From: Agrococcus pavilionensis RW1 | GTDB taxonomy: Bacteria > Actinomycetota > Actinomycetes > Actinomycetales > Microbacteriaceae | Assembly (NCBI RefSeq): GCF_000400485.1 | Contig: NZ_ASHR01000030.1 | Span: forward strand, 62,001 to 126,000 | Direction of reading: 5' to 3' | Length of the DNA stretch: 64,000 nucleotides | In this document: one piece after another, positions 52,402 through 60,973 of the stretch | Layout: the number at the start of each line of letters is the position of its first letter | How positions within the stretch are numbered: position 1 is the first letter of the stretch | Translations under genes and position numbers: made by a program | Notes under the pieces: generated by a model | Told to the model about the DNA's origin: nothing | The model's database searches: none | The model's input: only the letters and a program-made list of their open reading frames with translations

Positions 52402-53436
52402 ATGGCGAACAGCATGGTCGGACTCGACATCGGCGCGACGGGCATCCGCGCCGCCGAGGTCACGCGCACCCGGAAAGGCATGGCGCTCGCGCGCTACCAC
52501 TCGATAGCGCTTCCGCCCGGTGCAGTCGTGCGCGGCGAGGTGATGGAGCCGCACGTCGTGACGGGCGCGCTGCGGGAGCTCTGGAAGCGCGGCAAGTTCT
52601 CAAGCAAGCGCGTCGTCCTGGGCGTCGGCAACGACCGCGTGCTCGCTCGCGAGCTGACGGTGCCGGCCGCTCCGCTGCCGATGATCCGCGAGTCGCTGCC
52701 CTTCCAGGTGCAGGACCTGCTGCCGGTGCCGATCTCGGAGGCGATCCTCGACTTCTACCCGATCAGCGACGCGGGCCACGGCCAGGTGCACGGGCTCCTG
52801 GTCGCGGCGGTCAAGGAAGGCGTGCTCTCCACGATCGAGGCTGTCAGGCGCGCGAGGCTCGAGACGGTCGCCGTCGACTTCGTACCCTTCGCGCTCACGA
52901 GAGCGCTGCCGCAGCGGGCCGAGGACGGCGACGCGATCGCCGTCGTCGACGTCGGCGCCCACACGACCACCGTCGTCATCTCGCGGGCGGGTGTGCCGCA
53001 CTTCGTGCGCATCATCCCGACCGGCGGCGACGAGGTCACGCAGACCTTGCACGCGCGGCTGCAGCTCGAGCGGCCGGTCGCGGAGGACGCGAAGCGCACG
53101 CTCGGCCTCGGCATGAACGGCTTCATGCCGCACGACCAGCCAGTCATCGAGGCGATCCGCGAGGTGACGGGGGAGCTCGTCACCGGCGTGCGCAACACCG
53201 TCTCCTACTTCGCGAGCTCACGCCCCGACCTGCCGGTGCGCCGCGTCGTGCTGACGGGCGACGGCGCGAGCCTCGGCGGGTTCCCCGCTGCCCTTGGGGA
53301 AGTGATGCGCTTGCCCATCGACTGGGGCGACCCGCTCGCCTCGGTGCTGACGAAGGAGCGCGACCGCCCTCGCACGAACGGCGCGGCGAACCGAGCGGCC
53401 GTCGCGCTGGGCCTGGCGATGCGGAGCGCAGCATGA
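52402..53436 (+). CDS. pilM: Type IV pilus assembly protein PilM (actin-like)
   Basis: A 344-residue FtsA/actin-fold protein with VGLDIGATGIRAAEV at the N-terminus, VVDVGAHTTTVVISRAG near residues 178-194 and VLTGDGASLGG near 285-295, the nucleotide-binding strands of the fold. PilM binds the cytoplasmic tail of PilN and links the alignment complex to the motor. GGGGGAT precedes the ATG. The stop overlaps pilN (ATGA). Confidence 0.92.
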   Translation: MANSMVGLDIGATGIRAAEVTRTRKGMALARYHSIALPPGAVVRGEVMEPHVVTGALRELWKRGKFSSKRVVLGVGNDRVLARELTVPAAPLPMIRESLPFQVQDLLPVPISEAILDFYPISDAGHGQVHGLLVAAVKEGVLSTIEAVRRARLETVAVDFVPFALTRALPQRAEDGDAIAVVDVGAHTTTVVISRAGVPHFVRIIPTGGDEVTQTLHARLQLERPVAEDAKRTLGLGMNGFMPHDQPVIEAIREVTGELVTGVRNTVSYFASSRPDLPVRRVVLTGDGASLGGFPAALGEVMRLPIDWGDPLASVLTKERDRPRTNGAANRAAVALGLAMRSAA

Positions 53437-54191
53437 AGGTCTTCGGGATCACCATCGGGAGCGGCGACCCGGCTCCGCTGATGCTCGGCGCGCAGCCGGC
53501 CGTCAACCTGCTGCCGGGCGAGGTGCTCGCCGCGCGCAAGAGCCGAGGGGTGCGGCGCGGCATCGTCGCAGCCGCCATCGTGCTCATCGTCAGCGCGGGC
53601 GGCGGCACCGCCGCCGCGAAGCTCCAGGCCCTCGCAGCCGAGGTCGAGCTCGCCTTCGCGGAGGCGCAGACCGTCGAGCTCCTCGCCCGTCAGGCCGAGT
53701 TCGCTGACGTGCTTGCGGTCGAGGCGGAGATCGAGGCGCGCCAGGCGGCGCGCGAGGTCGCGACCGGCACCGAGATCGACTGGCGAAGCGTGATCGACGG
53801 GATCGTCGCGACCCTGCCGGAGGGGGCGACGCTCGTGAACGTCACCGCCGAGGGCAGCTCGCCCATGGCCGGGCACGCGCAGCCGGTGGCACCGCTGCAG
53901 GGCGCACGCGTCGCGACGGTGACGTTCACCGTGCGGAGCACCGCGATGCTGCCCGACGTCGTTGATGCGCTCGAGGGGCTCCCCGGGTTCGTCGACGCGC
54001 AGGTGCCGACGCAGACGGTCACCCCCGAGGAGGGCATCGTCGACTCGACCTTCGTCGTGCACCTGGACGAGGGCGCCTACACGAACCGCTTCCCGCCGAC
54101 CGTGCAGGCGCAGCCCGAGTCGGGCCAGCCGGCAGCCGGCGCGGAGGGCAGCACGGATGCGGAAGCCAGTGGCGAGGAGGGCCAGCAGTGA
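53433..54191 (+). CDS. pilN: Type IV pilus alignment protein PilN
   Basis: A 252-residue single-pass membrane protein. The N-terminal segment (PAVNLLPGEVLAARKS, about residues 23-38) is the PilM-binding INLLP-like motif, followed by a membrane helix (about 42-62) and an extracytoplasmic coiled coil and ferredoxin-like fold. The ATG overlaps pilM and the TGA overlaps pilO. The tail is Gln/Glu/Gly-rich. Confidence 0.88.
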   Translation: MKVFGITIGSGDPAPLMLGAQPAVNLLPGEVLAARKSRGVRRGIVAAAIVLIVSAGGGTAAAKLQALAAEVELAFAEAQTVELLARQAEFADVLAVEAEIEARQAAREVATGTEIDWRSVIDGIVATLPEGATLVNVTAEGSSPMAGHAQPVAPLQGARVATVTFTVRSTAMLPDVVDALEGLPGFVDAQVPTQTVTPEEGIVDSTFVVHLDEGAYTNRFPPTVQAQPESGQPAAGAEGSTDAEASGEEGQQ

Positions 54192-54877
54192 AGGCATCGG
54201 ATCGGCTCTGGAGCCTCGGCTCGGGCCTCCTCGCGGTCGGCATCGCGGCCGGCACGTGGTTCGGCGTCATCTCGCCCGACCTGCAGGCCGCGGCGACCGC
54301 GCGGGACGACCTCGCGATGGTCGAGCAGCAGAACGCCATCCACCAGGCGCGCATCACGGTGCTCGAGGAATCGGCCGCCAAGCTGCCGCAGTACGAGGTC
54401 GAGCTCGCCGAGCTCGCGCAGGGCATCCCCGCGGAGGCGGGTTACGCCGACTTCATGCGCCAACTCGAGGCGCTCGCCACCGAGACCGGCGTGACGCTGC
54501 AGTCGGTCACGAATGCCGACGCGATCGCCTACGTGCCGCCGGTGGTGGAGGCGGCGGCGCCTGCCGACGCGTCGGAGGGGACGGACGCGGCCGCAGACCC
54601 GGCGGCCGCCGATCCCGCGGCCGCACCGACGGGAGCCGCCCCCACGCCGCACACGAATCCGCTCATCAACGAGCAGAACTTCGCCGCGCTGCCGATCACG
54701 ATCTCCGCGACCGGCGGCACGGCGGAGCTCGGTGACTTCCTGCAGCGCCTGCAGATGGGCACGAGGCTCACGTCGGTGACGAGCACGACGCTCACGACGG
54801 CCGTCGACGACGTCCCGGGCACCGCCGAGATCGTCGGCTACCTCTACGTGTTCCGGAGCGCGCTCACCGGCCCCTGA
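54188..54877 (+). CDS. pilO: Type IV pilus alignment protein PilO
   Basis: A 229-residue single-pass membrane protein (helix at about 10-30) with an extracytoplasmic coiled coil (residues 35-75), an Ala/Pro-rich linker (about 120-155) and a C-terminal ferredoxin-like domain. It forms the periplasm-side ring with PilN in diderms. Here, with no PilP or PilQ in the operon, it must work at the monoderm membrane. Last gene of the operon; 38 bases separate it from the transglutaminase gene. Confidence 0.85.
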   Translation: MKASDRLWSLGSGLLAVGIAAGTWFGVISPDLQAAATARDDLAMVEQQNAIHQARITVLEESAAKLPQYEVELAELAQGIPAEAGYADFMRQLEALATETGVTLQSVTNADAIAYVPPVVEAAAPADASEGTDAAADPAAADPAAAPTGAAPTPHTNPLINEQNFAALPITISATGGTAELGDFLQRLQMGTRLTSVTSTTLTTAVDDVPGTAEIVGYLYVFRSALTGP

Positions 54878-54915
54878 CCGGCGTCCTCGAGAGGCGGTGT
54901 GGGAGAATCGGTGCA

Positions 54916-55707
54916 ATGCGCACCACCCACGCCACCTTCTCGATGTCGCTCGTGGGTGAGACCGACGTCACGCTCCTCGTCCTCCCCGCCGCGGCCTACG
55001 CATCCGACGACCGCATCGACGTCACCGTCGACGGCGCACCCGTCGGGTGGCGCATCCAGCCCGCTCAGCACGACACCCGCGAGCTCGTCTTCACCGCCCC
55101 CGCGGGGCAGCTCGAGGTCGAGATCCGGTCGACCGTCTCGGGGCTCGAGCGGCCCGTCGACGAGGGCGACCCGGCGCGCTACCTCGACGACTCGCGCTAC
55201 GTCGAGGCGAGCGCGCTGCGCGGCTTCGTCGACGAGCGCTTCGGGCGCGCGAGCGGCCACGAGCAGATCGCGGCGATGCGCAACTGGATCGCGCGCGGCT
55301 TCACCTACTCGCCGTCGCTGTCGGAGATCGACGACACCGCGGTCGACACCATCCGCAAGAGCGGCGGCATGTGCCGCGACTACGCGCACGTCATGATCGC
55401 CCTCGCGCGCGCGGCCGGCATCCCGGCGCGCTACGTCGGCGTGTACGCGCCGGGGCTGCGACCACCCGACTTCCACGCCGTCGCTGAGGTGCTCATCGAC
55501 GGCGAGTGGTTCGTCGTCGACCCGACCGGACTCGCGCCGCGGCAGAGCCTCATCCGCATCGCGACGGGGGCGGATGCGCTCGAGACGGCGTGGGCGACCA
55601 CGGCGCGGAACCCGATCACGCTGCAGTCGGTGGCGGTGCGGGCGGAGGACGACGCGCTCGAGGAGGGCGCTATGGACGACGTGCGGGCGCTCGTCAGGAT
55701 CGGCTGA
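54916..55707 (+). CDS. Soluble transglutaminase-like protein
   Basis: A 263-residue protein with a complete transglutaminase triad: Cys153 (GGMCRDYAHV), His187 (DFHAVAEVLI) and Asp202 (VVDPTG). There is no signal peptide, so it is probably cytoplasmic and acts on an unknown amide or peptide. The ATG has GAGAAT at -13 to -8, the relaxed leaderless pattern, so it is likely transcribed separately from the pilus operon that ends 38 bases upstream. Confidence 0.85.
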   Translation: MRTTHATFSMSLVGETDVTLLVLPAAAYASDDRIDVTVDGAPVGWRIQPAQHDTRELVFTAPAGQLEVEIRSTVSGLERPVDEGDPARYLDDSRYVEASALRGFVDERFGRASGHEQIAAMRNWIARGFTYSPSLSEIDDTAVDTIRKSGGMCRDYAHVMIALARAAGIPARYVGVYAPGLRPPDFHAVAEVLIDGEWFVVDPTGLAPRQSLIRIATGADALETAWATTARNPITLQSVAVRAEDDALEEGAMDDVRALVRIG

Positions 55708-55711
55708 GCGG

Positions 55712-55742
55712 TCTCGATGCGCCCGCTGCGCGGGCTACTCGA
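55712..55742 (-). repeat. Dispersed palindromic repeat, unit D
   Basis: Inverted copy of the TCGAGTAG-stem-loop-CATCGAGA unit with a GCCCGC/GCGGGC stem, followed by a partial GGCTACTCGACCAGCGGGG copy. It lies between the convergent transglutaminase and lipoprotein genes and could end both transcripts. Confidence 0.65.
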
Positions 55743-55793
55743 CCAGCGGGGAAGCTTCCGGCTACTCGACCAGCGGGGGCGAGGCGGGGAGGC

Positions 55794-56381
55794 TCAGCCC
55801 AGGTTCGCGAGCACCTGGTCGAGCACCTCGCGCGCGTCCTGCTCGCTCGTGAAGTACTGCGAGGCGACGCTCACGATCGTGCCGCCCGACGGCGCCGTCG
55901 CGACGCCCAGGTCGCCGACGGTCTCGAACGCGGGCGCCTGGAAGCCGTCGGGCTGCTGCAGCACGCCGACGACGAGCCGGTCGCCGCCCGTGACGTGCTG
56001 GTACGCGCACACGGTGCCGCCCGCATCCACGATGTCGGCGATCGCGCCGGGCAGCGTGCCGGCGTCGCTCGACGGGGCGAAGTTCGGGTTGAACGCGTAG
56101 AGCTGGTCGGCCGTGTAGACCTGCGAGCACGGCACGTCGCCCGCGACCGGCGGCGTCGTCGGCAGCGCCGAGCCGGTGGGCGCGGGTGTCGGCTCGGGGC
56201 TCTCGACGGGCGTCGTCGCCGAGGGCGAGGGCGTCGCGGTGGGTGAGCTCGAGGCCGACGGCGACGGCGACTCGCTCGGCGCGAGCACGCCCGGCTCGCA
56301 CCCCGTCAGCGCGAGCGCGGTCGCCGAGGCGATGATCGCGGCGGGCAGGAGACGACGGATGCGCTGGGTACGGCTCGGCAT
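55794..56381 (-). CDS. Lipoprotein of unknown function with Ser/Pro/Thr-rich linker
   Basis: A 195-residue protein with a twin-Arg-rich n-region, hydrophobic core and lipobox ALTGC (Cys28). A 50-residue Ser/Pro/Thr-rich linker follows and then a compact C-terminal domain with two Cys (CSQVY and VCAYQ). No family is recognised. TAGTCT at -12 to -7 of the ATG indicates a leaderless message divergent from argS across 62 bases. Confidence 0.75.
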   Translation of the reverse strand: MPSRTQRIRRLLPAAIIASATALALTGCEPGVLAPSESPSPSASSSPTATPSPSATTPVESPEPTPAPTGSALPTTPPVAGDVPCSQVYTADQLYAFNPNFAPSSDAGTLPGAIADIVDAGGTVCAYQHVTGGDRLVVGVLQQPDGFQAPAFETVGDLGVATAPSGGTIVSVASQYFTSEQDAREVLDQVLANLG

Positions 56382-56387
56382 GCTGTC

Positions 56388-56437
56388 AGACTACGGGCGC
56401 TCCCACGCCCGGGCGGTCGAGGCGCGCGCAGTACCCT
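56388..56437. promoter_or_regulatory. Divergent leaderless promoters of the lipoprotein and argS genes
   Basis: TAGTCT on the minus strand (56393-56388) at -12 to -7 of the lipoprotein ATG, and TACCCT on the plus strand (56432-56437) at -12 to -7 of the argS ATG. Confidence 0.5.
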
Positions 56438-56443
56438 AGAGGG

Positions 56444-58102
56444 ATGCAGCCCTCCTCGCTCTCGTCCGCCGTGCTCGCCGCCGTCCAGGGCGCCGTGGGC
56501 CGACGAACGGCCGAGGTCGAGGTGCGCGAGGCCGACATCGTGCTCGAGCGGCCCCGCAACCGCGACCACGGCGACTGGGCGACGAACGCCGCGATGCGCT
56601 TCGCGAAGCGCGTCGGCACCTCGCCGCGCGAGCTCGCCGACGAGGTCGCGGCCGAGCTCGCCACGATCGACGGCATCGCCAAGGCGGAGGTCGCGGGCCC
56701 CGGCTTCATCAACCTCACCCTCGCGGCCGGCGCCGCGGGCGAGCTTGCGCGCACGATCGTCGAGGCGGGCGACGCCTACGGCGCGGGCGAGAGCCTCAAG
56801 GACGTGAAGATCAACCTCGAGTTCGTCTCCGCGAACCCGACCGGACCCATCCACATGGGCGGCACGCGCTGGGCCGCCGTCGGCGACAGCCTCGGCCGCG
56901 TGCTCGAGCGGCAGGGCGCGCTGGTCACCCGCGAGTACTACTTCAACGACCACGGGGCGCAGATCGACCGCTTCGCGAAGAGCCTCGTCGCGGCCTTCCG
57001 CGGCGAGCCGACGCCCGAGGAGGGCTACGGCGGCGCCTACATCGCCGAGATCGCCAAGCGCGTCGACGACGGCTACGACGGCGACCTGCTCGACCTCGAC
57101 GACGCCGACCTGCAGGAGACGTTCCGCGAGCGCGGCGTGCAGCTCATGTTCGAGGAGATCAAGCGCGACCTGCACGACTTCGGCGTCGACTTCGACGTCT
57201 TCTTCCACGAGCACCAGGTGCAGTCCGACGGCTCGGTGCAGCGCGCGATCGACGTGCTGCGCGAGCGCGGCCACGTCTTCGAGGAGGACGGCGCGCTGTG
57301 GCTGCGCACGACGACCTTCGGTGACGATCGCGACCGCGTCATCGTGCGCTCGAACGGCGCCCCCGCGTACTTCTCGGGCGACCTCGGCTACTACCAGAAC
57401 AAGCGCGAGCGCGGCTTCGAGCAGAACATCATCATGCTCGGCGCCGACCACCACGGCTACGTCGGCCGCATGATGGCGATGTGCGCGGCGTTCGGCGACA
57501 CCCCGCACGAGCACCTGGAGATCCTCATCGGCCAGATGGTCAACCTGCTGCGCGAGGGCAAGCCGGTGCGCATGTCGAAGCGCGCGGGCACCGTCGTGAC
57601 CATGGAGGACCTGGTGGATGCGGTGGGTGTCGACGCCGCTCGGTACGCCCTGGTGCGCTCGAGTGCGGACACGCCGCTCGACATCGACCTCGAGCTGCTG
57701 ACGCAGCGCACGAACGACAACCCCGTCTACTACGTGCAGTACGCGCACGCCCGGATGTCGGCGGTCGCGCGGAACGCCGTCGCCGCGGGCGTCGACCGCT
57801 CGGAGTTCCAGCCGGAGCTGCTCTCGCACGAGACCGAGTCGGCGCTGCTCGGCGCGCTCGCGGACTTCCCGCGCGTGCTCGCGCAGGCCGCCGAGCTGCG
57901 CGAGCCGCACCGCGTCGCGCGCTTCGCCGAGGAGCTCGCCGGGCTTTACCACCGCTGGTACGACGCGACGCGCGTCGCGCCGCAGGGCGACGAGGAGGTC
58001 ACGGCGCTGCACCGCACGCGGCTGTGGCTCAACGACGCGGCCGGCCAGGTGCTGCGCACGGCGCTCGCGACGGTCGGGGTGTCGGCGCCGGAGCGGATGT
58101 AG
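56444..58102 (+). CDS. argS: Arginyl-tRNA synthetase
   Basis: A 552-residue class I synthetase. It has the N-terminal additional domain, [15 protein letters not shown] (HIGH-like box at residues 137-140), the KMSK-like [15 protein letters not shown] near 376 and the C-terminal anticodon-binding helical domain. It charges tRNA-Arg in the cytoplasm. The gene opposes a lipoprotein gene and converges on a flavoprotein gene across a small hairpin. Confidence 0.97.
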   Translation: MQPSSLSSAVLAAVQGAVGRRTAEVEVREADIVLERPRNRDHGDWATNAAMRFAKRVGTSPRELADEVAAELATIDGIAKAEVAGPGFINLTLAAGAAGELARTIVEAGDAYGAGESLKDVKINLEFVSANPTGPIHMGGTRWAAVGDSLGRVLERQGALVTREYYFNDHGAQIDRFAKSLVAAFRGEPTPEEGYGGAYIAEIAKRVDDGYDGDLLDLDDADLQETFRERGVQLMFEEIKRDLHDFGVDFDVFFHEHQVQSDGSVQRAIDVLRERGHVFEEDGALWLRTTTFGDDRDRVIVRSNGAPAYFSGDLGYYQNKRERGFEQNIIMLGADHHGYVGRMMAMCAAFGDTPHEHLEILIGQMVNLLREGKPVRMSKRAGTVVTMEDLVDAVGVDAARYALVRSSADTPLDIDLELLTQRTNDNPVYYVQYAHARMSAVARNAVAAGVDRSEFQPELLSHETESALLGALADFPRVLAQAAELREPHRVARFAEELAGLYHRWYDATRVAPQGDEEVTALHRTRLWLNDAAGQVLRTALATVGVSAPERM

Positions 58103-58112
58103 CTCCCCTCCG

Positions 58113-58125
58113 CCCGCTGAGCGGG
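58113..58125. terminator. Short hairpin between convergent argS and flavoprotein genes
   Basis: CCCGC-TGA-GCGGG, flanked by CG and TCGAAGCG, a short cousin of the CTGAG...GTCGAAG repeat after recG. A weak terminator. Confidence 0.4.
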
Positions 58126-58137
58126 TCGAAGCGCGGC

Positions 58138-59850
58138 TCAGCCGGCGGCGAGCGACCCGAGGTGGCGGTGCACCGACGAGATGACGACCGCGCCCTCGCC
58201 CGCCGCGTTCGCGACGCGCCGCACCGAGCCGCGGCGCACGTCGCCGACCGCGTAGAGGCCCGGCAGGGACGACTCGAGCGGTGCCGGGTCGATCGCGGGG
58301 TCGCCGAGCCACGCGCGCCGGCCGCCCTCCTCGAGCACCGCGAGCCCGGTGATGATCGAGCCCCAGCGGTCGCGCAGCACCTCGGGCGGCAGCCAGTCGG
58401 TGTGCGGGCGCGCGCCGATCGTGATGAAGAGGGCGTCGGCGCGCTGCTCGAAGCGCTCGCCGCTCGCGCTCCGCTCGAGCACGACGCGGTCGAGCCGGTC
58501 GACCCCCGTGCCGCCGACCGCGTCGACGACCGATGCCCCGGTGATGAGGCCGACGCCCGCCGCGAGCAGCTGGTCGACGAGGTATTGCGACATGCTCGCC
58601 GCGAGCTCCTCGCCGCGCACGACGAGCGAGACCGAGCGCGCGTAGCGGGCGAGGTGCAGCGCCGCCTGGCCGGCCGAGTTGCCGCCGCCGACGACGAGCA
58701 CGTCGCGTCCCGACTGCGCCCGCGCTTCGACCGCCGTGACGCCGTAGAAGACCGACGCGCCGACGAACGGCCGCAGGCTCGACACCGCGAGCCGGCGATA
58801 CGTGACCCCGGTCGCGACCACGACGGCACGTGCCCTCGCGACGTCCCCCGGCGCGACGTCGAGCTCGAAGATGCCCTCGACCGCGCGCACGCCGACCGCG
58901 CGACGGGTGTGGCCGAAGCGCGCGCCGAACACCCACGCCTGCTGGTAGGCGCGCTGCGCGAGCTCTGCGCCCGACACCCCGCGCGAGAACCCGAGGTAGT
59001 TGCGGATGAGCGAGCTCGACCCCGCCTGCCCGCCGATCGACTCCGCCTCGAGCACGAGCGTGTCGAGCCCCTCCGAGGCCGCGAACACCGCCGCGCCGAG
59101 CCCGCCGGGCCCCGCGCCGACGATCGCGACGTCGACCGTCTCCTCCGGCAGCGTCGTCGTGAGCCCGTACGCGCGCGCGAGCGCGGCATCGTCGGGATCC
59201 GAGAGGATGCGCCCGTCGGCCGTGCGCACGAGCGGCACACCCGCGTACCGCACGCCCGCTTGCTCGAGCAGCGCCGACGCATCTGGAGAGGAAGGATCGA
59301 GCTGCTCGGTCGGTACCCCGCCCCGCTCGAGCCGCGTCTGCAGCGTGTGGGTGCGGGCTTGCGCCGCCTCGCCGATGACGGTGAAGCCGCGGTGCCGCTT
59401 GCCTGCCGCGCCCTCCCAGTCGCGCAGCAGGTCGGTGACCGCGCGGTGGAACGACTCGTCGGGGGAGTGCAGCGGGCGCACGACGTAGTAGTCGATCTGC
59501 AGGTGCTGCATGAGCTGCAGCACGGCGTCGGCGGTCGCGCGGTCCGACCACGCGCCCCACTCGATCACGAGCCCGCGGCGCGCGTCGCGGAACGCCTGCC
59601 GCGCGATCGCGAAGACGCTCCCGCGCCCCTCGACCGGCGCCGCGTCGTCGGCGAGCACGAGCGCGAGGTCGCCGCCGCTCGCGAGCAGCGCGTCGATCGC
59701 GGCAGCGCCCGCGGTCGCGCCGTCGGCCTCGAGCACGCGGTAGTCGAGCGCGTAGCGGCGCCGGAGGGGCTCGAGCAGCGAGGCCCGCACGGCGTCGTCG
59801 GCCGAGACGACCAGGATCGCGGGCGCATCCGCCGCCTCGAGCGCCGTCAC
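58138..59850 (-). CDS. Thioredoxin-reductase-like FAD protein with N-terminal receiver-like and thioredoxin-fold parts
   Basis: A 570-residue three-part protein. Residues about 10-145 resemble a response regulator receiver (hydrophobic strands ending in ALVLADDAAP and YYVVRPL), though the full phospho-site set is not clear. Residues about 152-232 look like a glutaredoxin/thioredoxin fold without a CXXC motif. The rest is a pyridine nucleotide-disulfide oxidoreductase with FAD motif GAGPGGLG (about 244-251) and NAD(P) motif GGGNSAG. The CXXC active site of thioredoxin reductase is absent (FYGVTAVEARA in its place). Function unknown; the GTG start has GAGGAGG. Confidence 0.8.
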   Translation of the reverse strand: MTALEAADAPAILVVSADDAVRASLLEPLRRRYALDYRVLEADGATAGAAAIDALLASGGDLALVLADDAAPVEGRGSVFAIARQAFRDARRGLVIEWGAWSDRATADAVLQLMQHLQIDYYVVRPLHSPDESFHRAVTDLLRDWEGAAGKRHRGFTVIGEAAQARTHTLQTRLERGGVPTEQLDPSSPDASALLEQAGVRYAGVPLVRTADGRILSDPDDAALARAYGLTTTLPEETVDVAIVGAGPGGLGAAVFAASEGLDTLVLEAESIGGQAGSSSLIRNYLGFSRGVSGAELAQRAYQQAWVFGARFGHTRRAVGVRAVEGIFELDVAPGDVARARAVVVATGVTYRRLAVSSLRPFVGASVFYGVTAVEARAQSGRDVLVVGGGNSAGQAALHLARYARSVSLVVRGEELAASMSQYLVDQLLAAGVGLITGASVVDAVGGTGVDRLDRVVLERSASGERFEQRADALFITIGARPHTDWLPPEVLRDRWGSIITGLAVLEEGGRRAWLGDPAIDPAPLESSLPGLYAVGDVRRGSVRRVANAAGEGAVVISSVHRHLGSLAAG

Positions 59851-59949
59851 GTCGCCTCCTCGCCGCAGGGGAGCGACGGCCCGGCCGCCGCGCGGCGAGC
59901 ATACGGCGCAGCCCGCGCTCGCGACAGGGGCCGATTCGGCGACCGCGCC

Positions 59950-60615
59950 TCAGCGCTGCCGCTGCACCGCCGGCCGGTAGGCCGAGACGCTCGGCTCGCC
60001 CGGCACCCAGAAGCGCCAGGGGAAGGCGGATGCGTCGCCACCCGGACCGCTGACGCCCACGCGAGGCCCGGTGCGGTAGGGCGGCGGCACCTCGGCCGGC
60101 GCGAACGACCACGTCGCCGCCTCGACCCCGTCGGGGCCCGTCACGCCGTCGCCGAGCTCCGCGCCGGTCAGGGCTGCGCCGTCGTCGACGAGCGTCGCGC
60201 CGAGCGCCTGCGCGACGTTGCCCGGGCCGCGCGCGAGCTCGCCGGTCGGCTTCGTGCGTCGCCGCGCCGAGCGCCGCTCGAGCGCGAGCTCGTGCCCCTC
60301 GACGATCTCGCCGGCGCGCACGAGCACGCCCCAGCCGTGGCCCTCCGGCCCCGCGACGATGTTGACCGCGTGGTGCATGCCGTAGGTGAAGTAGCAGTAG
60401 ACGCGGCCGCCGGGGCCGAACATCGTCGCGTTCCTCGCCGTCTTCCCGCGGAACGTGTGCGCGCCCGGGTCGTCGCTGCCGCGGTAGGCCTCGGTCTCGG
60501 TGATCCGCACCGCGACCGCGCCCGACGCGTCCGCCCGCCGCAGCACGCCGCCGAGCAGGAGCGGCGCGAGCTCGAGCGGGTCGCGCTCGAACCAGCTCGG
60601 GGGAGGGGTGGGCAC
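59950..60615 (-). CDS. 3-methyladenine DNA glycosylase (AAG/MPG family)
   Basis: A 221-residue protein with the AAG signature ITETEAYRGSDDPGAHTFRGKTARNATMF (catalytic Glu in TETEAY) and CYFTYGMHHAVNIV. It removes alkylated purines and hypoxanthine from DNA. The GTG at 60615 is chosen over the GTG at 60624 because TACGGT lies at -13 to -8 of it; the upstream codon would overlap the element. The region upstream, shared with lysA, contains long inverted repeats. Confidence 0.88.
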   Translation of the reverse strand: MPTPPPSWFERDPLELAPLLLGGVLRRADASGAVAVRITETEAYRGSDDPGAHTFRGKTARNATMFGPGGRVYCYFTYGMHHAVNIVAGPEGHGWGVLVRAGEIVEGHELALERRSARRRTKPTGELARGPGNVAQALGATLVDDGAALTGAELGDGVTGPDGVEAATWSFAPAEVPPPYRTGPRVGVSGPGGDASAFPWRFWVPGEPSVSAYRPAVQRQR

Positions 60616-60667
60616 GATCGGCACCGTATCGGGCGCGCCCGAGCGTCGGCTTGCGGATGCGGTGGGT

Positions 60668-60747
60668 CACGCAGGGAGTCGATGTCACGGGGGGAGGCGC
60701 GATTCGACTCCTTGCGGGGCGGATGCCGGGAATCGACTCCCTGCGTG
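60668..60747. repeat. 16-bp perfect inverted repeat with a third half-site, upstream of lysA
   Basis: CACGCAGGGAGTCGAT (60668-60683) and ATCGACTCCCTGCGTG (60732-60747) are exact complements. A degenerate third copy, ATTCGACTCCTTGCG (about 60702-60715), lies in the 48-base spacer. Confidence 0.55.
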
Positions 60748-60769
60748 CACCGGGCACCCGCGGCTCGTC

Positions 60770-60819
60770 GCGAGCAGCGGTGCGATCGCGGCGGCGGGTG
60801 CACTTCGACCGCTGCTCGC
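60770..60819. repeat. 12-bp perfect inverted repeat upstream of lysA
   Basis: GCGAGCAGCGGT (60770-60781) and ACCGCTGCTCGC (60808-60819) around a 26-base loop. With the preceding repeat it fills most of the 358-base divergent gap, ending about 76 bases before the lysA -10. Confidence 0.5.
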
Positions 60820-60895
60820 CGCGGATCGGCGGGATCACCGCCGCTCGCGACAGCCGGCGAGGCGCACAGGCGCCGAGCGGCACGCGGCGGTTGCC

Positions 60896-60901
60896 TAGGA
60901 T
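60896..60901 (+). promoter_or_regulatory. -10 element of the lysA-hom-thrC operon
   Basis: TAGGAT, followed by GGAGG at 60902-60906. The start of transcription would be about 65 bases before the GTG at 60974. No -35 is obvious at 17 bases. Confidence 0.45.
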
Positions 60902-60973
60902 GGAGGCAGAGCGCCACAAGCGCCGACGCCGCCTGCCAGCCAGGCCCACAGCACCCCACCCGGACGGAGTCCC

